Source: Lasiosphaeria ovina (lineage: Eukaryota > Ascomycota > Sordariomycetes > Sordariales > Lasiosphaeriaceae). From it: 64,000 bases of DNA. Of the stretch, positions 20,502-33,365 are shown piece after piece (positions within the stretch are counted from its first letter, which is position 1; each line of letters starts with the position of its first letter). Below the pieces are notes generated by a model. The model was not told the origin of the DNA and ran no database searches. It worked only from the letters and a program-made list of their open reading frames with translations. The position numbers were made by a program, and so were the translations under genes. The DNA lies in NCBI GenBank assembly GCA_033439765.1, contig JAULSN010000009.1:1798001-1862000 (forward strand), given 5' to 3'.

Positions 20502-21401
20502 CTCCATGGATTCTTTATACGGCGGGCGCTGGACATGCCAATATTTCTCACTGTCTCTCGGCGTGTCTCTCACAAAAAGGGGGTGGGAGGAGGGATGGGA
20601 TAGGTCGACATAACATTGGCACTTGTTCGGAAAGTTTGGATGCAATATCTATCCTCCAGAACAGCGGCGGAGATTGGAGGATGCGCAAGGAGGTGTGGAT
20701 GGCGGCATGATCACTATAACAAACGAGAAGCCAAAGAGACCAAGCACATGCCACACGAACCGTCCTTAGAGTTTGCCGGGGCTCCTCTATGCTTTCCCCG
20801 GCCGAAGGGCCGCAGAGAAAGAAACTTGGAGATAGCATTATGCAGGATTGTGGATGGATGGATGGATGGAACGCCGCGCTTGAGAAATGCAACAGCAACA
20901 ACAAAAGCAAACTTCAAGAAAAAAAAAACATAAATCCCTCACACACACACGGCGAGGGGCTGCACCGGGTCGGAATACCTGGTGGCAGCCGCATGGATGT
21001 ATATATATACATACATATGCAGTAGGTATAATTTGTGTTTCTTTCTTCCCGGTTTTAGAGAGAAAAGAAAAAAAGAAAAAAAAAGGCCAAAAATTCCCGA
21101 GACTAAAGCCCAGCAGCGATAACCGGCATCAAGTTGTTGTTGGATGTGTTCTCGTTTAGGAAACCAGTTCGCGAGCTGGTTGGAGGTACGTACAGTACCG
21201 GCCCAGTCTGAGTCAACATAGTCTCTGTCCCCACCGTCGATACGTTGGGCCCATAGTCATTCCTCAGTCCCTTTGGCATTGGCAAACCTAACTAGATATG
21301 TACCTTTGGTACACTGTACTCTCAAGTTTTGAGTCGTTCCAAGGCAACAAAGGCTTTCTCAAGAGCAACAGCTGTGATGATGGGTTCTCTTGAAAATTAA
21401 A

Positions 21402-21542
21402 CAAGGCGTCATCAGCTTAGTTGCCCTCGAACCTCTCTCATCACGTGTAAGGAGAGAGAGAAACCCGCTGTTCAAGGCGTCGTCGGTTTGGTTTCCCTCG
21501 AGTCTCTTGTACCCAGGTGTAAGGAAAGAAATCCGCTGTTTA
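21402..21542 (+). repeat. Imperfect tandem duplication, unit about 71 bp
   Basis: Segment 21402-21472 and segment 21473-21542 both begin CAAGGCGTC, share CCCTCGA, GTGTAAGGA and CCGCTGTT at matching spacing, and differ mainly by transitions (A/G, C/T). The duplication is non-coding as far as I can see. Confidence 0.75.
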
Positions 21543-21973
21543 CCCGTGAAGTGGGGCAACGGAGCGCAGTTTGCTGCCCTGTGAAAGTCTATGAATCATC
21601 AGTCTGTTCTTTTTCTTCTCCCTGGGGTAGTCTCGCATGTTTGCCGCAGTATGGTACGTAGCTAAGGCGGTGAAGTCCATGGTCCGGTCTCCTTTTTGCT
21701 TGCCGAGGCCGGGCCTCGGGGGTTTTTCGTGGTCCCCCCTTTTTTCCTTCGACCCACTCACAAGAAACAAAATGATTGATAATGCTCGAAAAAGAGGAAC
21801 CTTTTTTCGTCCCCCTTGCTTTCCGATCAGTCTCCCAATCCTCAGTTTGCGTGCCTATTTTGTTTCTGTTGTGTAACTATGCAACGAAAGCTGGAAAACG
21901 CCACAGTTCGCTTCCGTTGACCAACCAAACTTATCAGCCTGCAGCAGGTCAAGAGCAAGAAAAACTTGTCGAC

Positions 21974-23348
21974 ATGGCGGCCGCCGATCAAGGAGCCCGC
22001 GTGCATCGCACCACCATGTTCAAGATTCCGGATCCGGAGAACCAAAAGAAGATGCTGCAGGCGTACGAGGTGCTGGCCAGAGAGCAGAGCAAGGTCCGTT
22101 CGGCGTTTCCTCCTTTGCCTGATGTCTCAACAACCGAGTGGAAGTTTCCTGGTCGTGTATGTGCATGTGTGTTTGCTGTCTTTCATGTCCTTACGCCCCC
22201 CCTTTGAACCCGCACGCTTCAAATTAGCCCCTTTATTATCTTGTTTTTGTTTTCATTACCTTTATCCGTTTGACTCGCCAACACTGGTGCCTTTTTTTGT
22301 ATTGGTATGGTAGATTCCCCTTTCAGTGGACATCCCAAAAAATTGGACGGGCGGGGGGCGTGGGAAGGTAAGGGAGTCCAGACAAGCTGCCACATCCCTG
22401 CTCCTCTCTTCCGACGCAGCCCTTTCGGAAGCAATACAGCCACGGCCCCAACATCGCGGAGAACCTAGAAGGGTTGGCTGGGATCGCACTAAGTTTCCCC
22501 ATGGATTCGTGCCGAAAAGCTTGGCCAGTTTCAATTTTTGAAATGTTGGCTCGAACACAAGTCTTGGCCGGCCTGCGTTTCGAGAACCTCCCTAATTCCG
22601 GGAGGGTAGTGAGCAGGTTTCCAGCCACGACGGCCTCGATGCCCGAAACCTGGGCTTCGGTTTTTCCACATCTGCCCTCTTTCCTTCCAATGCGCTTGCG
22701 TTCACTTTTGACCGACTTTATGCATGTCTCAATTGTTTTCGTGCCCATGTTTGTTTGTGGCGTTTAGCTTGCGAGCCCTTCTTGTGATGGCACCCCTCTG
22801 GCTGGGCACGGTTTGCTTCGGCTGCGTTGTTGTTGGTGTTGTTGTTGCGTCGGAAGGGAGGGGAAAAAAACTGCAGCTTCTAACTGGTGGGCTTTTCTGC
22901 ATCCTGTATAGGACGGCAAGCCATACATTCTCTTGTAGGTCGAGTTCGCGGGATTCCAACACAACAAATCTGGCCCGAACTGCACGGATACGTGCTGTGA
23001 TTGGGATTGGTTTGGATCCAGCCGACGCTTTCCTATCTCCTAGCCCAGACTCCCCCAAGTTCATCTTCCTATTCGCCCGGTTCTTAGCGGCAGAAAAGCT
23101 TGCTGATCTTTGCATTTGCATTTGTAATCGTTTGCTATAGCATCATTTCCGGTATGGCTGGGGACGACCCTCGATCGAAGGGATATACCGTGGTGGCGCA
23201 CACGGCATTCGCCAGCATCGACGACATGAACTATTACGACTCCGAGTGTGCCGCACACAAGACGCTCAAGAAGGCGGGTGCTTCTTTGGGTGTGGCAGAG
23301 CCACCACTTGTTGTGTACTTTGAGGGACAGCCAACATTTTCGAAGTGA
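21974..23348 (+). CDS. Dabb (stress-response A/B-barrel) domain protein
   Basis: Three exons give 116 residues: 21974-22093, a 23-nt exon 22912-22934, and 23141-23348. Splices keep frame: AAG|GTCCGT…TATAG|GACGGC, then CTCTT|GTAGGT…CTATAG|CATC, producing DGKPYILFIISGMAGDDPRS. The protein begins MAAADQGARVHRTTMFKIPD, continues with a helix, and then the second strand-helix set (GYTVVAHTAFASIDDMNYYD, then AHKTLKK), the pattern of fungal Dabb proteins, which form dimeric alpha/beta barrels. Some relatives act in stress or as cyclases in secondary metabolism; the role here is unknown. The first intron, 818 nt, is long for this genome, but no extra exon is needed to complete the domain. Confidence 0.8.
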
Positions 23349-26040
23349 CGGGGCGCGGGGGTGGGAGAGTGAGGTTCCAAGGGATAATAAGTAATGGTAA
23401 TGGATCTGTGACTGACTTTCTTGGAGGAGACTCTTGCAGAGGAGACAACCATGAATACAGAGTGGCTAAAGTCACTTTCCATGAAGGTTTCTTGACAGTG
23501 ACGTGAGTGACACGGCGGTTTGTTGTTGACAGACGCCGAGAAGTCGTTGACAAGCCTTCGAAAGTCAGATTCAGGTCTCCGACAATCACACATCAACCTG
23601 AGTAGCACAGGCCGTGACCCATCCTCGCTAGGACCGGCCTCTTCCTTCCTTTGTGTGGGGTGAATATTGTATCCTTCTCACACACATAGATTGAAGCTGG
23701 CTGTAACCCGACTGCGATCTTTGACATCATGCCGGGCTATCACATCCTAAAAATGGTGCAGCGGAGTTCATGTCGTTGATGGGATTCATTTCGGGGCGAG
23801 ACTCCAAACTGAACCATTGAGAGCTAGAGTCGGATCCTTATTGGGTAGATTACCAGCGTGGCCCCATGAACCAACATTGGGCGGACGAATCACTGTCTGT
23901 GACAGACCAGCGCTGGGTAATCACAATGCGAAATGTCTCAAGACGGCCTGGCCACGGCACGGCGTAGCACCACGGCTAAGGATTCCGCATATCAGCTTCG
24001 CTCGCTGCCTCCGAATGGAGGGATTGTTTCATTTCCATGCGGGCCGTCGAGCAATATTGCTCGTCTTAGTAGCCGGTCTGGCCTCCTTCTCCGGTCGTCC
24101 TCTCCGGTCGTCCTCTCCGGTCGTCCTCTCCGGTCGTCTCGGCGCCACAAAAGGCGAAGGGTGGGGGGCAGGGATAGCCAACCACAGATCTGTCCAGGGC
24201 TTGGAGGCGTTGACAACTGGCACTTTCGCCTGGGGCCCGGCCAGGGCCGTGTTCATGCGCTCAGGTTTAGTGTTCAAGTGACGATGCCCGATTCGCCGGC
24301 TAGATGCCCGTCATTAGTGAGTTTCTTGCATAAATAGTTCCAGAGCAAGTCACGCAACGTCGCAACCAACGCACTCAAAAAAACAAGAGGATGTGGGGAA
24401 GATGAAGCTGCCATCCCAACCGCAGTAAGGAAAGGATTAGCGGGGGCAAGTGCTAGCGCGTTGCCGGAAATGGAAATGGAAGGAGGACGGCGACGGCCTG
24501 GATGGCAGGGCTGAAGGCGGAGGTTCCGACTGGCTCTTTCAAGGTCAGTGTGTGTGTGTGTGTGGGCATGTCAAGCGTCAATAATTTCTTGGCTTGGAAC
24601 AACACAGACGTGCCTGCCAATTGCCTGGCTTTCGCCAACCACCTTTCTGCCTGGCAAGACATGGATGGGTTTGAACCCTGCCTCATTTCCGCGATCTCGA
24701 TCTTCCCTGACAAGGTTGTTGTTGCACCAGGATCAGTTCTTGAGTGCGGGAGGGAAGGCAGGCTGAGATTGCCGAGTTTCCTGATGCAAGTTCGTCCTCG
24801 CTCAGCCCTCCTGACGTGGAAGGCGCCAACTGGCCAAGACCCGAGGGCAGGGCGGCAGGCACTAAGGAGCACGCACGACACGGTCTAGAACTTACCCAAG
24901 GTACCTTCCTCCTTACTGCCACTTACGTAGCAGGGAATTTCTCCCGTTGACAAACAGCGGAATCTAATTGAGAAGGTGCGCTTTGTTCGAACTTTTCACA
25001 ATGACAGACACTCTGTTAGTGAAGTTTAACTTATTGCTGCGATAATTAATCGCTCGACTTAGGCACCATAACTTAGCCCTCTTGATATACCATGGTCTGG
25101 TACGGAGAGTACAGGACATCCAGGACCTCGCCCCTGGTGTCTCGCTCAAGCTTCCATTGTCCACTGCAGGCAGCATGCCAAGATGCGAGAGAGCCAAAAG
25201 ACAGAAGGCGCATATGCGGGCGGCAATCACTTGACATAAAACCCCACCTCGATCAGCCTCCCCTTTTCCTCTCTGCCTTGGAAGCGACGGCGGCGGTCGA
25301 ATGGCATTTCACTTCGCGCGTCGCTCAGCTTGCATTTCACTGAGAAAAACGTCAGCTGAGCTGCTCTGTCTGAGACCTCTCGACGCAACTTGAAGCCTTT
25401 GCGTCTCCTTGCATGCATTAGGTCCTTGACTTTCTCTGCCATCTTTCCAATTGGTTGTGATCCGCGTCAGCCCTCGCCTTGCATAGTGTTGAAAGAGTCA
25501 GGCGAACAGTCTTCCGTGTGGTCTCCAAGCCGACAACGCCGGCAGTACCAATCCCGGGCAGGTGGGCTGCCAGGGACCCGAAATTGCGAACATCCTAGGT
25601 ACCCGACTGCTGCGCGAATGGAGCCGGTTTCCGGCAAGCCGCAACTACACAGTGGTGCGGACGGGCATGCGCCTTTCAGCGGGCAGGAGCTTATTAGACT
25701 CCCATCTGTGACAGCTTGACAGGAGGCATCTTGCCCTCGAGCCTGGACCGTGTTGATCTCTTATCAGAACTGGACGCTTAGAGACATCACCGCCTGGCGA
25801 CGTGAGGGAGTAGTAGACCGGATCATCCCCAGGTTATAAATGCAAAATTTATTTGTCGAGTTGGCTGACAGATGCCTCAATCCTTCCTCTCCATTTCTTC
25901 CTGCGTCCCACCCACCCAGTTTACGATTTCTGAAGTGCAAGCGAACAGAGATTGACGGCGATCTAAGCACGTACTGAGCTGGCACCCGACTTCCCCTACT
26001 AGTACCTGCCAAGGTTGGATAGTACACAGTATCTTGCAAT
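23349..26040. other. Intergenic region
   Basis: No supported gene. A 13-bp tandem repeat lies at 24090-24139 and a short GT run at about 24548-24563. ORFs of 80-154 codons occur but lack recognisable domains and conserved-looking structure. Confidence 0.5.
24090..24139 (+). repeat. 13-bp tandem repeat (GGTCGTCCTCTCC)n
   Basis: Between three and four units follow one another with no mismatches in the full units; the last is truncated to GGTCGTC. Confidence 0.85.
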
Positions 26041-26675
26041 ATGGCCGCCGTTCGCTGGGAAGGCCCGCTTCCCGTCCCCGATTGGTTCATTCCGTTGGAA
26101 TCTTGGGGCCAAACTGGCCCACCCCCAGGACGCGTTCCCAGGCGGGATGCTCTCACGCCCGCCAGTGCTCATCCTGCCCCTCAAGGTAAGCGCACACACC
26201 CAACAACCTGCAAAAATAGGCTGTGTAGATTATTGCGGAACAAGGTGTACTTTGTTCATAAAGCTACACACCTCAATTTTGCAGGTAGTTGACACTGTTG
26301 CCCCAGAGCCTCATTTCCACAGACGGGAGCGGTGCTGACAAAAGCTGATTAGCGGAAGCTACCCATTTGGGCCACCCGACACCCCCAACCCACCCGGCCA
26401 ACTCTACCCATTCGGCCGGTCCGAGCGGCAATGCGTCGCCTCCCAGTCAGTCTGGACCTCGGGCCGAGCCGCGCCGCCACTCCAAGCGGGTACGAGCCCG
26501 CAAGAAGTCCGGCTACCCGGAACACTATCTCTTGATGTACAAATCGGCCGCTGGTGTCATGAAGGCTGTCCTGGAGACTGATATTGACGGGGAAGTGACG
26601 CACCGTCGCGTGCAGGGCCCGGAGCTTATGGCATTTCTTAGGTCTCCTCTCATGGTAGGGCGCATCAGTTGGTAA
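26041..26675 (+). CDS. Hypothetical small protein, two-exon model
   Basis: The model is 26041-26185 joined to 26353-26675 (donor AAG|GTAAGC, acceptor GATTAG), which keeps frame and gives 155 residues. The N-terminal part is MAAVRWEGPLPVPDWFIPLE; the middle is Pro/Ser/His-rich and likely disordered; a basic patch (RRHSKRVRARKKSGYPEH) is followed by a short folded-looking segment (LLMYKSAAGVMKAVLETDID). I recognise no family. Support comes only from the in-phase splice and protein-like composition, so this may be a spurious model. The stop is followed by an apparent 3' region with a CA microsatellite. Confidence 0.4.
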
Positions 26676-26815
26676 TCATGCCTACCTACCTGCCGCCTAC
26701 ATTCTATTGATGATGTATTTGTTCGAGGTCTGAGGCAGTTCTGAGCAGCGTGTCTAGCCTAGTCTTTTCCTTTCTCTTTCTCTATTTCTCTCGTTTACGG
26801 AGAGCACTTTGCAAG

Positions 26816-26860
<45 letters not shown>

Positions 26861-28009
26861 TCATTACACTCTCATCCCTTGCTCTGGGACGGGACGGATC
26901 ATCAGTGGCTTTTGGCGCGTCTCTAGGCGGTAAAGGGATGGATGGCGATGGAAATAGCCGAGGACAAACCGGGCCTTTTGTTTCTTTCTTTCCTTATTTT
27001 CTTCCCCCTTTGCGAGAAAGGATAAGATCCGAGTTTTCTGCAACAAGGGGTCCAGGTCAGGGGGAGAAATTGGTGGAAAAGGAATTGGAGAAGGAAAAGG
27101 AAAACCAACGTCGCGTGATGTTGTCGCATAAAGTCCATCTTGGGACTTTTGGCGTTTGGTTTGGGAAAGATAAAAGATGCGCATGCATTTGTTTGTTTAT
27201 TATTTCCTATATTGCTTGCTTGGTCTGGCTCAGAAACGAATTGAACTCTTTCACGTTCCTTCGCACATTTTGTCCAGTTTCATACGTGAAGCCATTCTGC
27301 GCCCGTAAATGTGCTGCGCATTCTCAGAGTAGTGCCTCTGTTTCTGCCAGTCCCGGCAAGAAAGAAGGGGAGTCACCGAAAACGAAAAGCCACATGGCAA
27401 CTAGCTTCTTTCAATATTTCCCCTTTTCCTCGTCTTTTTCCAGACCCAAGCTCAAATTTTAGGGGTTGTTTTATAGTTGGCCTGACAACGAGCATTCCTT
27501 GGTATTTACTTCTATGGACCTGCGGTAAGGCAACCCCTAAAGCCCCTAACCTTGGCCAGGACCCACATGACGAATACCTTGGCACCCACGGTAGTAGGAT
27601 TGCACTTCTGTGAATCAGATCATTAGAAAAGATTAAAAGAATGCATTCCACGAAATAATCAGCACCTGACTATGGACGCCGATTTCCAGTACTGAACAAG
27701 ACCAGTGAAAGAGAGCCAAAAAAGAAAAAGTTCAGAAGGAACTGAGCGCGGGCTACAGAAAGAAAAATAAAGAAAGAAAACGAAGCTATCCTAATAACTT
27801 ACCGGGTGAGTGTAGAATAAGACAAACAGACCCTCAAGAGTTTGCGAGAAAAAGCCAAAACGATCCTCATACAGGCATACACAAGCTCGGCAAATTATAC
27901 ACGAATTCCCTAAATTGGAATGCCAAAGAAAAAGTTACATCTCCCAGCAGCCACAGAAGGCAGAGAAAAGAAAGAATGAAGAGACGGGGTGTAGGCGGGG
28001 GAGAGCTAA
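26676..28009. other. Intergenic region between the hypothetical gene and the MFS gene
   Basis: No gene is supported. A long CA microsatellite starts the only sizeable ORF (26809-27462), which is pyrimidine-rich and motif-free. The right end contains the 3' side of the leftward MFS gene. Confidence 0.55.
26818..26857 (+). repeat. Dinucleotide repeat (CA)20
   Basis: Twenty uninterrupted CA units, the longest dinucleotide array in the window. Confidence 0.95.
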
Positions 28010-30124
28010 TCAGCGTATCAGAGAACGGACACTGCTCGTGGTCTCGAGCTCGGTATCGCTGGCGCGGGAAGCGGACTCCTTGTGCTGGGCAATAGTCTGG
28101 GCGACGAGGGCGGGCTTGGACTTGTACGTGGCGAGGCTGACGACGACGGCGACGCCGGCGAAGACGGTCATGACGAGCATCTCTTCCTTGAACGCCGCCA
28201 GATGCACCCGTCTGATCACCGAGTCTGTGACTCCCGACGCCTGCGGCGCCAAGACCACGGGTCCGTGCTGTATCTGGCTGAGCTGCTGCTCGTCGGTGAG
28301 GCCGCCGCCCGACGGCGACGACGAGCCGAGGGCGCGCCGCAGATTCTCGTTGAAGATGATGGTGCAAGCGGCGAGGCCGAGCGCGCCGCCGAAGACGCGG
28401 GCCTGCGCGACGGCGCCCTGGGCGGCGGCGAAGTCGGCGAAGCGCGCCTCGATGGCCGCGATTATGGTGCAAGCCGAGAAGCAGAGCCCGACGCCGAGCC
28501 CGTAGATGGCTGTGAAGCCGAGGAGCAGGTGGAGCCGGGACTCGGGCTGGGCTAGCCCGTATACCAGGCCGATGCCGAGCGCCTGCAGGGCGCAGCCCGC
28601 GATGAGCGTCTGGCTGGTCAGGTTTTGCTTCTTTGAGAGGACCCCGCCCAGAAACGAGCCAAAGGCGCAGGGGCCGAGCAGCGGGAGGAGATGGATGCCG
28701 GCCTGGAGCGCGGTGTCGCCGTATATGACCTGGAGGCGCTCGGGGATCTTGATTACGAGGGAAATGTACACAAATCCGGTGAGGAGGGTTACGCTGCGGT
28801 TATATCCGGGTCAGAGCTTTCTTTCTCGGATTTGCGGAGAGGGCAAAGGGAGGAAAGGGAGGGTCTCAAACGGACATCAAACCTGACAAGTAGACGCGGC
28901 CCATGGCCAAGCGCAGCGGGAAAATCGGCTGGATGACCTGGCATTTCCCGTAAAAGAGATACGACTCCCAGAGGGCCAAAAGCACCCAACACACACCAGA
29001 CACAACCAGGGACCATATTATGACCGGGCTGGACCAACTCCAGACAAACGATCCGCCTTCCTGGATGGAAAACACCAGCAGGATTGACGCCACGACGAGC
29101 AGCATGTTGCCGATGAAGTCGATCTTGGAGATGGCCGTCCAGGCGTCGTACTTCTTCCGCCGTTCTTCGGGCCAGAGTGTGTAGATTCCTATCAAAGCCA
29201 CCGTGCCGAAGGGTACACTGGAAGTTATCTTGTGTCAGAGAGAGTCTAGCCAGTGGGAAGGAACAGGGGAAAAGACAAACTTGATCCAGAAAACACCTCG
29301 CCACGTCCAGTTCGAGATTGCACCTCCGAGAAGCGGACCGAGGATGTACGAGATGGACAGGGTGATGCCTACCAAGGCGCCAACGACTTCGGGCCGGTTG
29401 GGTCCCTGCTCGATCAGGCAGACTTGGGCTAAACTATATAGGCCCGAGCCTCCGATCCCTTGCAGCGCGCGAGCCGCAATTCTGTGCAAAGACGTTCTAT
29501 TAGCTCCAACTGGCCCAAAGATATTGACACCACCCCAATCGGTAGAACGTACAGTTGATTCATGTTTCCTGCGAGAGCGCACCATATTGAGAAGCCCGAG
29601 AAGAGCACCCAGGAGACAGCAAGGAGGTTTCGTCGGCCGTAGATGTCGCTCAGTTTTGACAGGCCCACGGCAAAACCTTTGGCAAGGCGAATCAGATACT
29701 TGGACCCATCCACTCTTGGGGAACTCGGGGTAGACGGATGTGAACGAGACTGCTCGGAATAGACTCACTCATATAAGTTAGAAGATAGCCCAAGATGGTC
29801 CACGGAGCGTCCTGATAGTTGTCAAAGTCGACCGAAATAGTAAAGAGGGCGGTCGAAACGATGGAGGTATCGAGGCACGAAAACATGAGGCCCGAGAGGA
29901 TGCTGGTTGGCATGGTTAGAGACGATAGTGGTGGACGGAACTATGTAATTGGGGGTTAAATCATGTACATACATAACTGTCAGTAAAATCCGGCGGATAG
30001 GCGTGCTCATGGACGGACTCGGCGTTCCTGCTTGCTCTTGAGATGCCTCGTTGATCGTCGACCCCAGCCTTTCACTGCCCTCCGCCATTTCCGACAGCGA
30101 CGGATTTGGATAGGATAGCGTCAT
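28010..30124 (-). CDS. Major facilitator superfamily transporter (DHA2/drug-efflux type)
   Basis: Six exons (30124-29973, 29902-29769, 29676-29553, 29481-29281, 29217-28888, 28793-28010) give 574 residues, and all phases agree. The start is the ATG at 30124, in a good context (AAAGATGAC). The protein has about 50 polar residues, then a first membrane span (LTVIILSGLMFSCLD), motif A LSKLSDIYGRRNLL in loop 2-3, and the antiporter motif C SYILGPLLGG in helix 5. Many further hydrophobic spans follow, ending in a cytosolic tail; overall this suggests 14 spans, as in fungal DHA2 proton antiporters. The last intron uses a GTCAGG donor, a less usual form, but it yields RVYFVTLLTGFVYISLV, as the family requires. 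It probably exports small molecules at the plasma membrane; its position 5 kb from the PKS makes export of that product a reasonable guess. Confidence 0.92.
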
Positions 30125-33100
30125 CTTTGACGGGAGACCTCCAGAGGTCGTCAACAGCAGCCAGCACAGAAAAAAGAAAAGAATGAATCTCAAAAGAATG
30201 TGGCCGGCCGGCAGTAGTTGGCTTTTTTATGAAAGAGAGGGGGTGGGTAGGGGCCGGCTGCACTTTATGGTTTTGGGCCAGGAGAGAGGGGGTGGTGCTG
30301 CGAACAGCTATTCAAGACAACTTGAACCGAAGTCTGACGAGAATCGGGAACCCTTTCCACCAGAAATACCTTATTCAGGTGGGCGGCTGGTAACGAGATC
30401 CGCGCCTGCTCCTTCTATTTGTGCAGAAAGGATGCAAATATAGGGTACCCGGGTACCGCATGTAGCCTTCCAAGGCTCATTCCCTTGGGGACAATGCGAA
30501 ATGAAAGGGGAAGCCGGAGCGGCCCGGCCAGTGGTGTCAAAAACTTAGAGGGGCTTCGCCTCCGTTTTCTTCGCTCCTGCCCTGCCTGGATGGACTACCT
30601 TAATCCAAATAGTCTGTGGGGTGGAAGACGGGGAGAAACGAGCAACCAGAGTCGAAGAATGCCCCACGGATCGGGGTGGTCTAAAGGTACGATCGCCGGG
30701 TTACCCAAAGGTAAGGTAGGTATGGCGACCCCGTTGACAAAAAAGGCACGGGCATGGCTCAGTTCGGCTGGATTTGGAAAGCTGGCTGACTCTGAAAAGA
30801 AAAAAAGAGCCACTTCGACCTTTGATCTTGAGACACGCTTGTGACCAATTTACTAGTCTGCTGCTGCCACCAGGATCGCCCGAGGGGAGGCAAAAAGAAA
30901 GAAGAACGTAGAGACGAAGATGGTGACAAGGACAACGGACCGCAACAAAGTAGCACGGGTGGCTCAAGAACGAACGGTAAGGTGCCCCTAACCCGGCTTT
31001 TGTCTAGGCTGATGGGCGGATGGTGCGGACGGACGGCAAAGAGAAGGCGACCGATATACCCAGCCCGTCTCGCAACGGTGGCACAGAAGGGGGGCCGCCG
31101 TTGGATCTTTCTTTTCCCATTTTGGAGAAAGCCTGCATACTTTCAACTCTGGCCCTAGAAACCATAGTGCCCAAGAGGGTAACACGCCTACTCTTGGAGA
31201 CGAAGCACAGGTGATGCCACATCCAATGACGGGTGTCGTGCAATGTGTGACTACATTTTTTTGCAAGGTACACTGTTGATGGGATCAGCTGGCATGCTGT
31301 CCCGCGGTGTGGTGGCAGAAATGCCATCCCCTTTCCCTCATGGCAGCCACTTTGCACGGCATGGCAGCCCCCCAGGAGAGCGGCTTCCGGGGGTGGCTGT
31401 TTTGCTTTGGTTTTCCCCCCTTTCTTGATATATATTTTGGGAGGATATGGAGCTAGACCGCTGGTGTCCCAACCAAAAGAACGACGGACTTGCTTTGATG
31501 GACGGACGGACTTAGAAAAGAAGCACGCCAGCGGTTGATGCGATGCAGGACTGCTGGACGGGATCGACTGAACACGCTTTAAGTGAATTCTGCCCCCCCG
31601 ACTTGGACTTGCACGCTCTGTATACAGCGAGAACACTAACACGGTTAGGTCTGTGTTTAAGCCTGTGTTGAGCCTGTGTTAAGTAGGACAAGAGAAAAAC
31701 AATAGGTCTCGGGGTCCGAGGGTGATATATCGAGGGTGTCAGAGCCTGGTGGGAGGTGTTCCAATGATGCTGTAGCTAGCCGGCTCGTCACTCGTCGCAC
31801 CGACCGCATCTTTGGAGGACGGAAAGGGAAGAGCAAGGAGTTGTTGCCACAGCTGCGGTTCCTCAGCAGCAGCCTTGGCCAGCAATTTCAGAAGCAGCGG
31901 GCCGACACACAATACTGAGGGAGGGCTGCAGGGACAAGAGCTGCGTTTTGGGGACGAGGCTAGGCCCGCCAAGAAATCCCGGGGAGCGAACAAGAATAGA
32001 AGTCTCCATTCCGGGTTCCAACCACCAAGTCAGGCGCCTTGGGTAGTTAGGTAGGTAAGGTAGGTAGGCAGGGTAGGGCAGAGCAGGCAAGGAAGGCACC
32101 CATCTACTTTACCAAAGGTGTCACTGTGCGCGCTGAAGCTATATCCCAAAGCAAGTATTGAGACATGCTGCTGTGCACACACACCGGAGCCAAGTTCCCG
32201 TCCATTGCCTTGATGTTGCGACAAAAGCCCTGCCTCACCTCACCTTTGGTTGGATCCCTCCGGCTTCTTTTTGCTCGCGCTTCCGTCTATTTCCGTTTCG
32301 AGACATACAGCCCGTGCGTGAATGCAGCGACCAAGTCATCTTACGTATGGTCCTGTACGTAGATGGGTTGCGGGCCCCCTCGATTCCAAGTTTGGTTGCA
32401 GGTTCGGTCTGTCCACTTTCCCCCGTGTGACGGCCAGAGCGGGGGACCATAGCCCGTAGGCAGTGCAACGAACGGGCAGCCACCAAGAGTGGACGACAAG
32501 ATGATGTCTGCTTTCTTGCGATGGCATTTAAAGGCACGTGACGCTGTGTCCATGCCGGATGGCCAAGTACCATCAGCCCGTGAGCTCAAAATGGACGCCC
32601 GTGATTGCGGTTGGGTTGAAACGGGGAAACGAGTCGCCCTGGATTTGGATGCTTCAGGTTTTCAGTGGAGTGCGTGCGCATTTTAGCTGCAGATCATAGA
32701 TCATGCGTGCATGCGGTCATGTCCGCATTATGTAATCAGCTTGGTCACTGGCAGCGAGCTACCACTACTATGGCAGCGACGACATGTCCCTATAGGCAGG
32801 TACCCGCCTGAGCATCTCTGGTCTAGCGCAGGATACCTACCTTATGTGCGCAGGAAGGAGCGATGGCTGGGAAGAATTTGCATTCGGTCTCACGTCGTGG
32901 AGACTGACTGCCATCCACCAAGCTCCGAAAGTAAGGTACCTAGCTCGAACAGTCGCTGCAGTCAAGTCATCCAACTTCGCGTTAACGAATTGACGACTCG
33001 GACGTGCAGGCTCCCCCACCCTGTTTCTCGCCAGATTCAGCTCAATCCAGCTGCGATGCTGCTTTGTTGATCACCTACGTAGGTATTCGATTCGGCCATA

Positions 33101-33315
33101 TGGCATATCGGTGCTTCCAAGTTCCATGCAACGCATCGCAATACGGTGAGGAGATGCAAAGATGGGATACGGTAAGGCCTGACTGCAACGCGTCGCAAGG
33201 CTGTCTGACTGCAGGCTTCGCTAGGTATCATCAGGATTACACTCTTGCACTCCATCGAAAGGACCCTCTCTAGAATTGGTTGGACTGGCCACGGGCGCCG
33301 GTTGAGAGGCACGGC

Positions 33316-33317
<2 letters not shown>

Positions 33318-33365
<48 letters not shown>
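33318..33365 (+). repeat. Hexanucleotide repeat (GAGCCT)n
   Basis: About eight GAGCCT units in tandem. They create the Glu-Pro and Ala-Gln runs seen in chance ORFs on either strand. Confidence 0.9.

Larger units (their letters stand above)
18693..21973. other. Gene-free region with simple repeats
   Basis: No gene supported over 3.3 kb. ORFs here are short, overlap on both strands, and follow composition runs. The region contains a CAGC array (20462-20501), a GGAT array near 20853-20870, a TA/CA-rich patch near 21000, and an imperfect tandem duplication (21402-21542). The right end should hold the promoter of the Dabb gene. Confidence 0.55.

Noticed and set aside
26809..27462. 217-codon plus ORF starting in the CA microsatellite
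   Set aside because: The start lies in the repeat (HTHTHT), the composition is pyrimidine-rich and there are no motifs; it is likely chance.
27867..28505. His/Arg-rich minus ORF and Ala-rich plus ORF over the last MFS exon
   Set aside because: These are frame or strand shadows of the transporter exon, which has hydrophobic spans and in-phase splices.
29904..29972. MFS first intron ending at ATAG (about 29942) with ATG at 29913 as the start
   Set aside because: The model with donor GTATGT and acceptor CCAACCAG gives one continuous first membrane span and a normal N-terminus; the other gives an extra unrelated segment.
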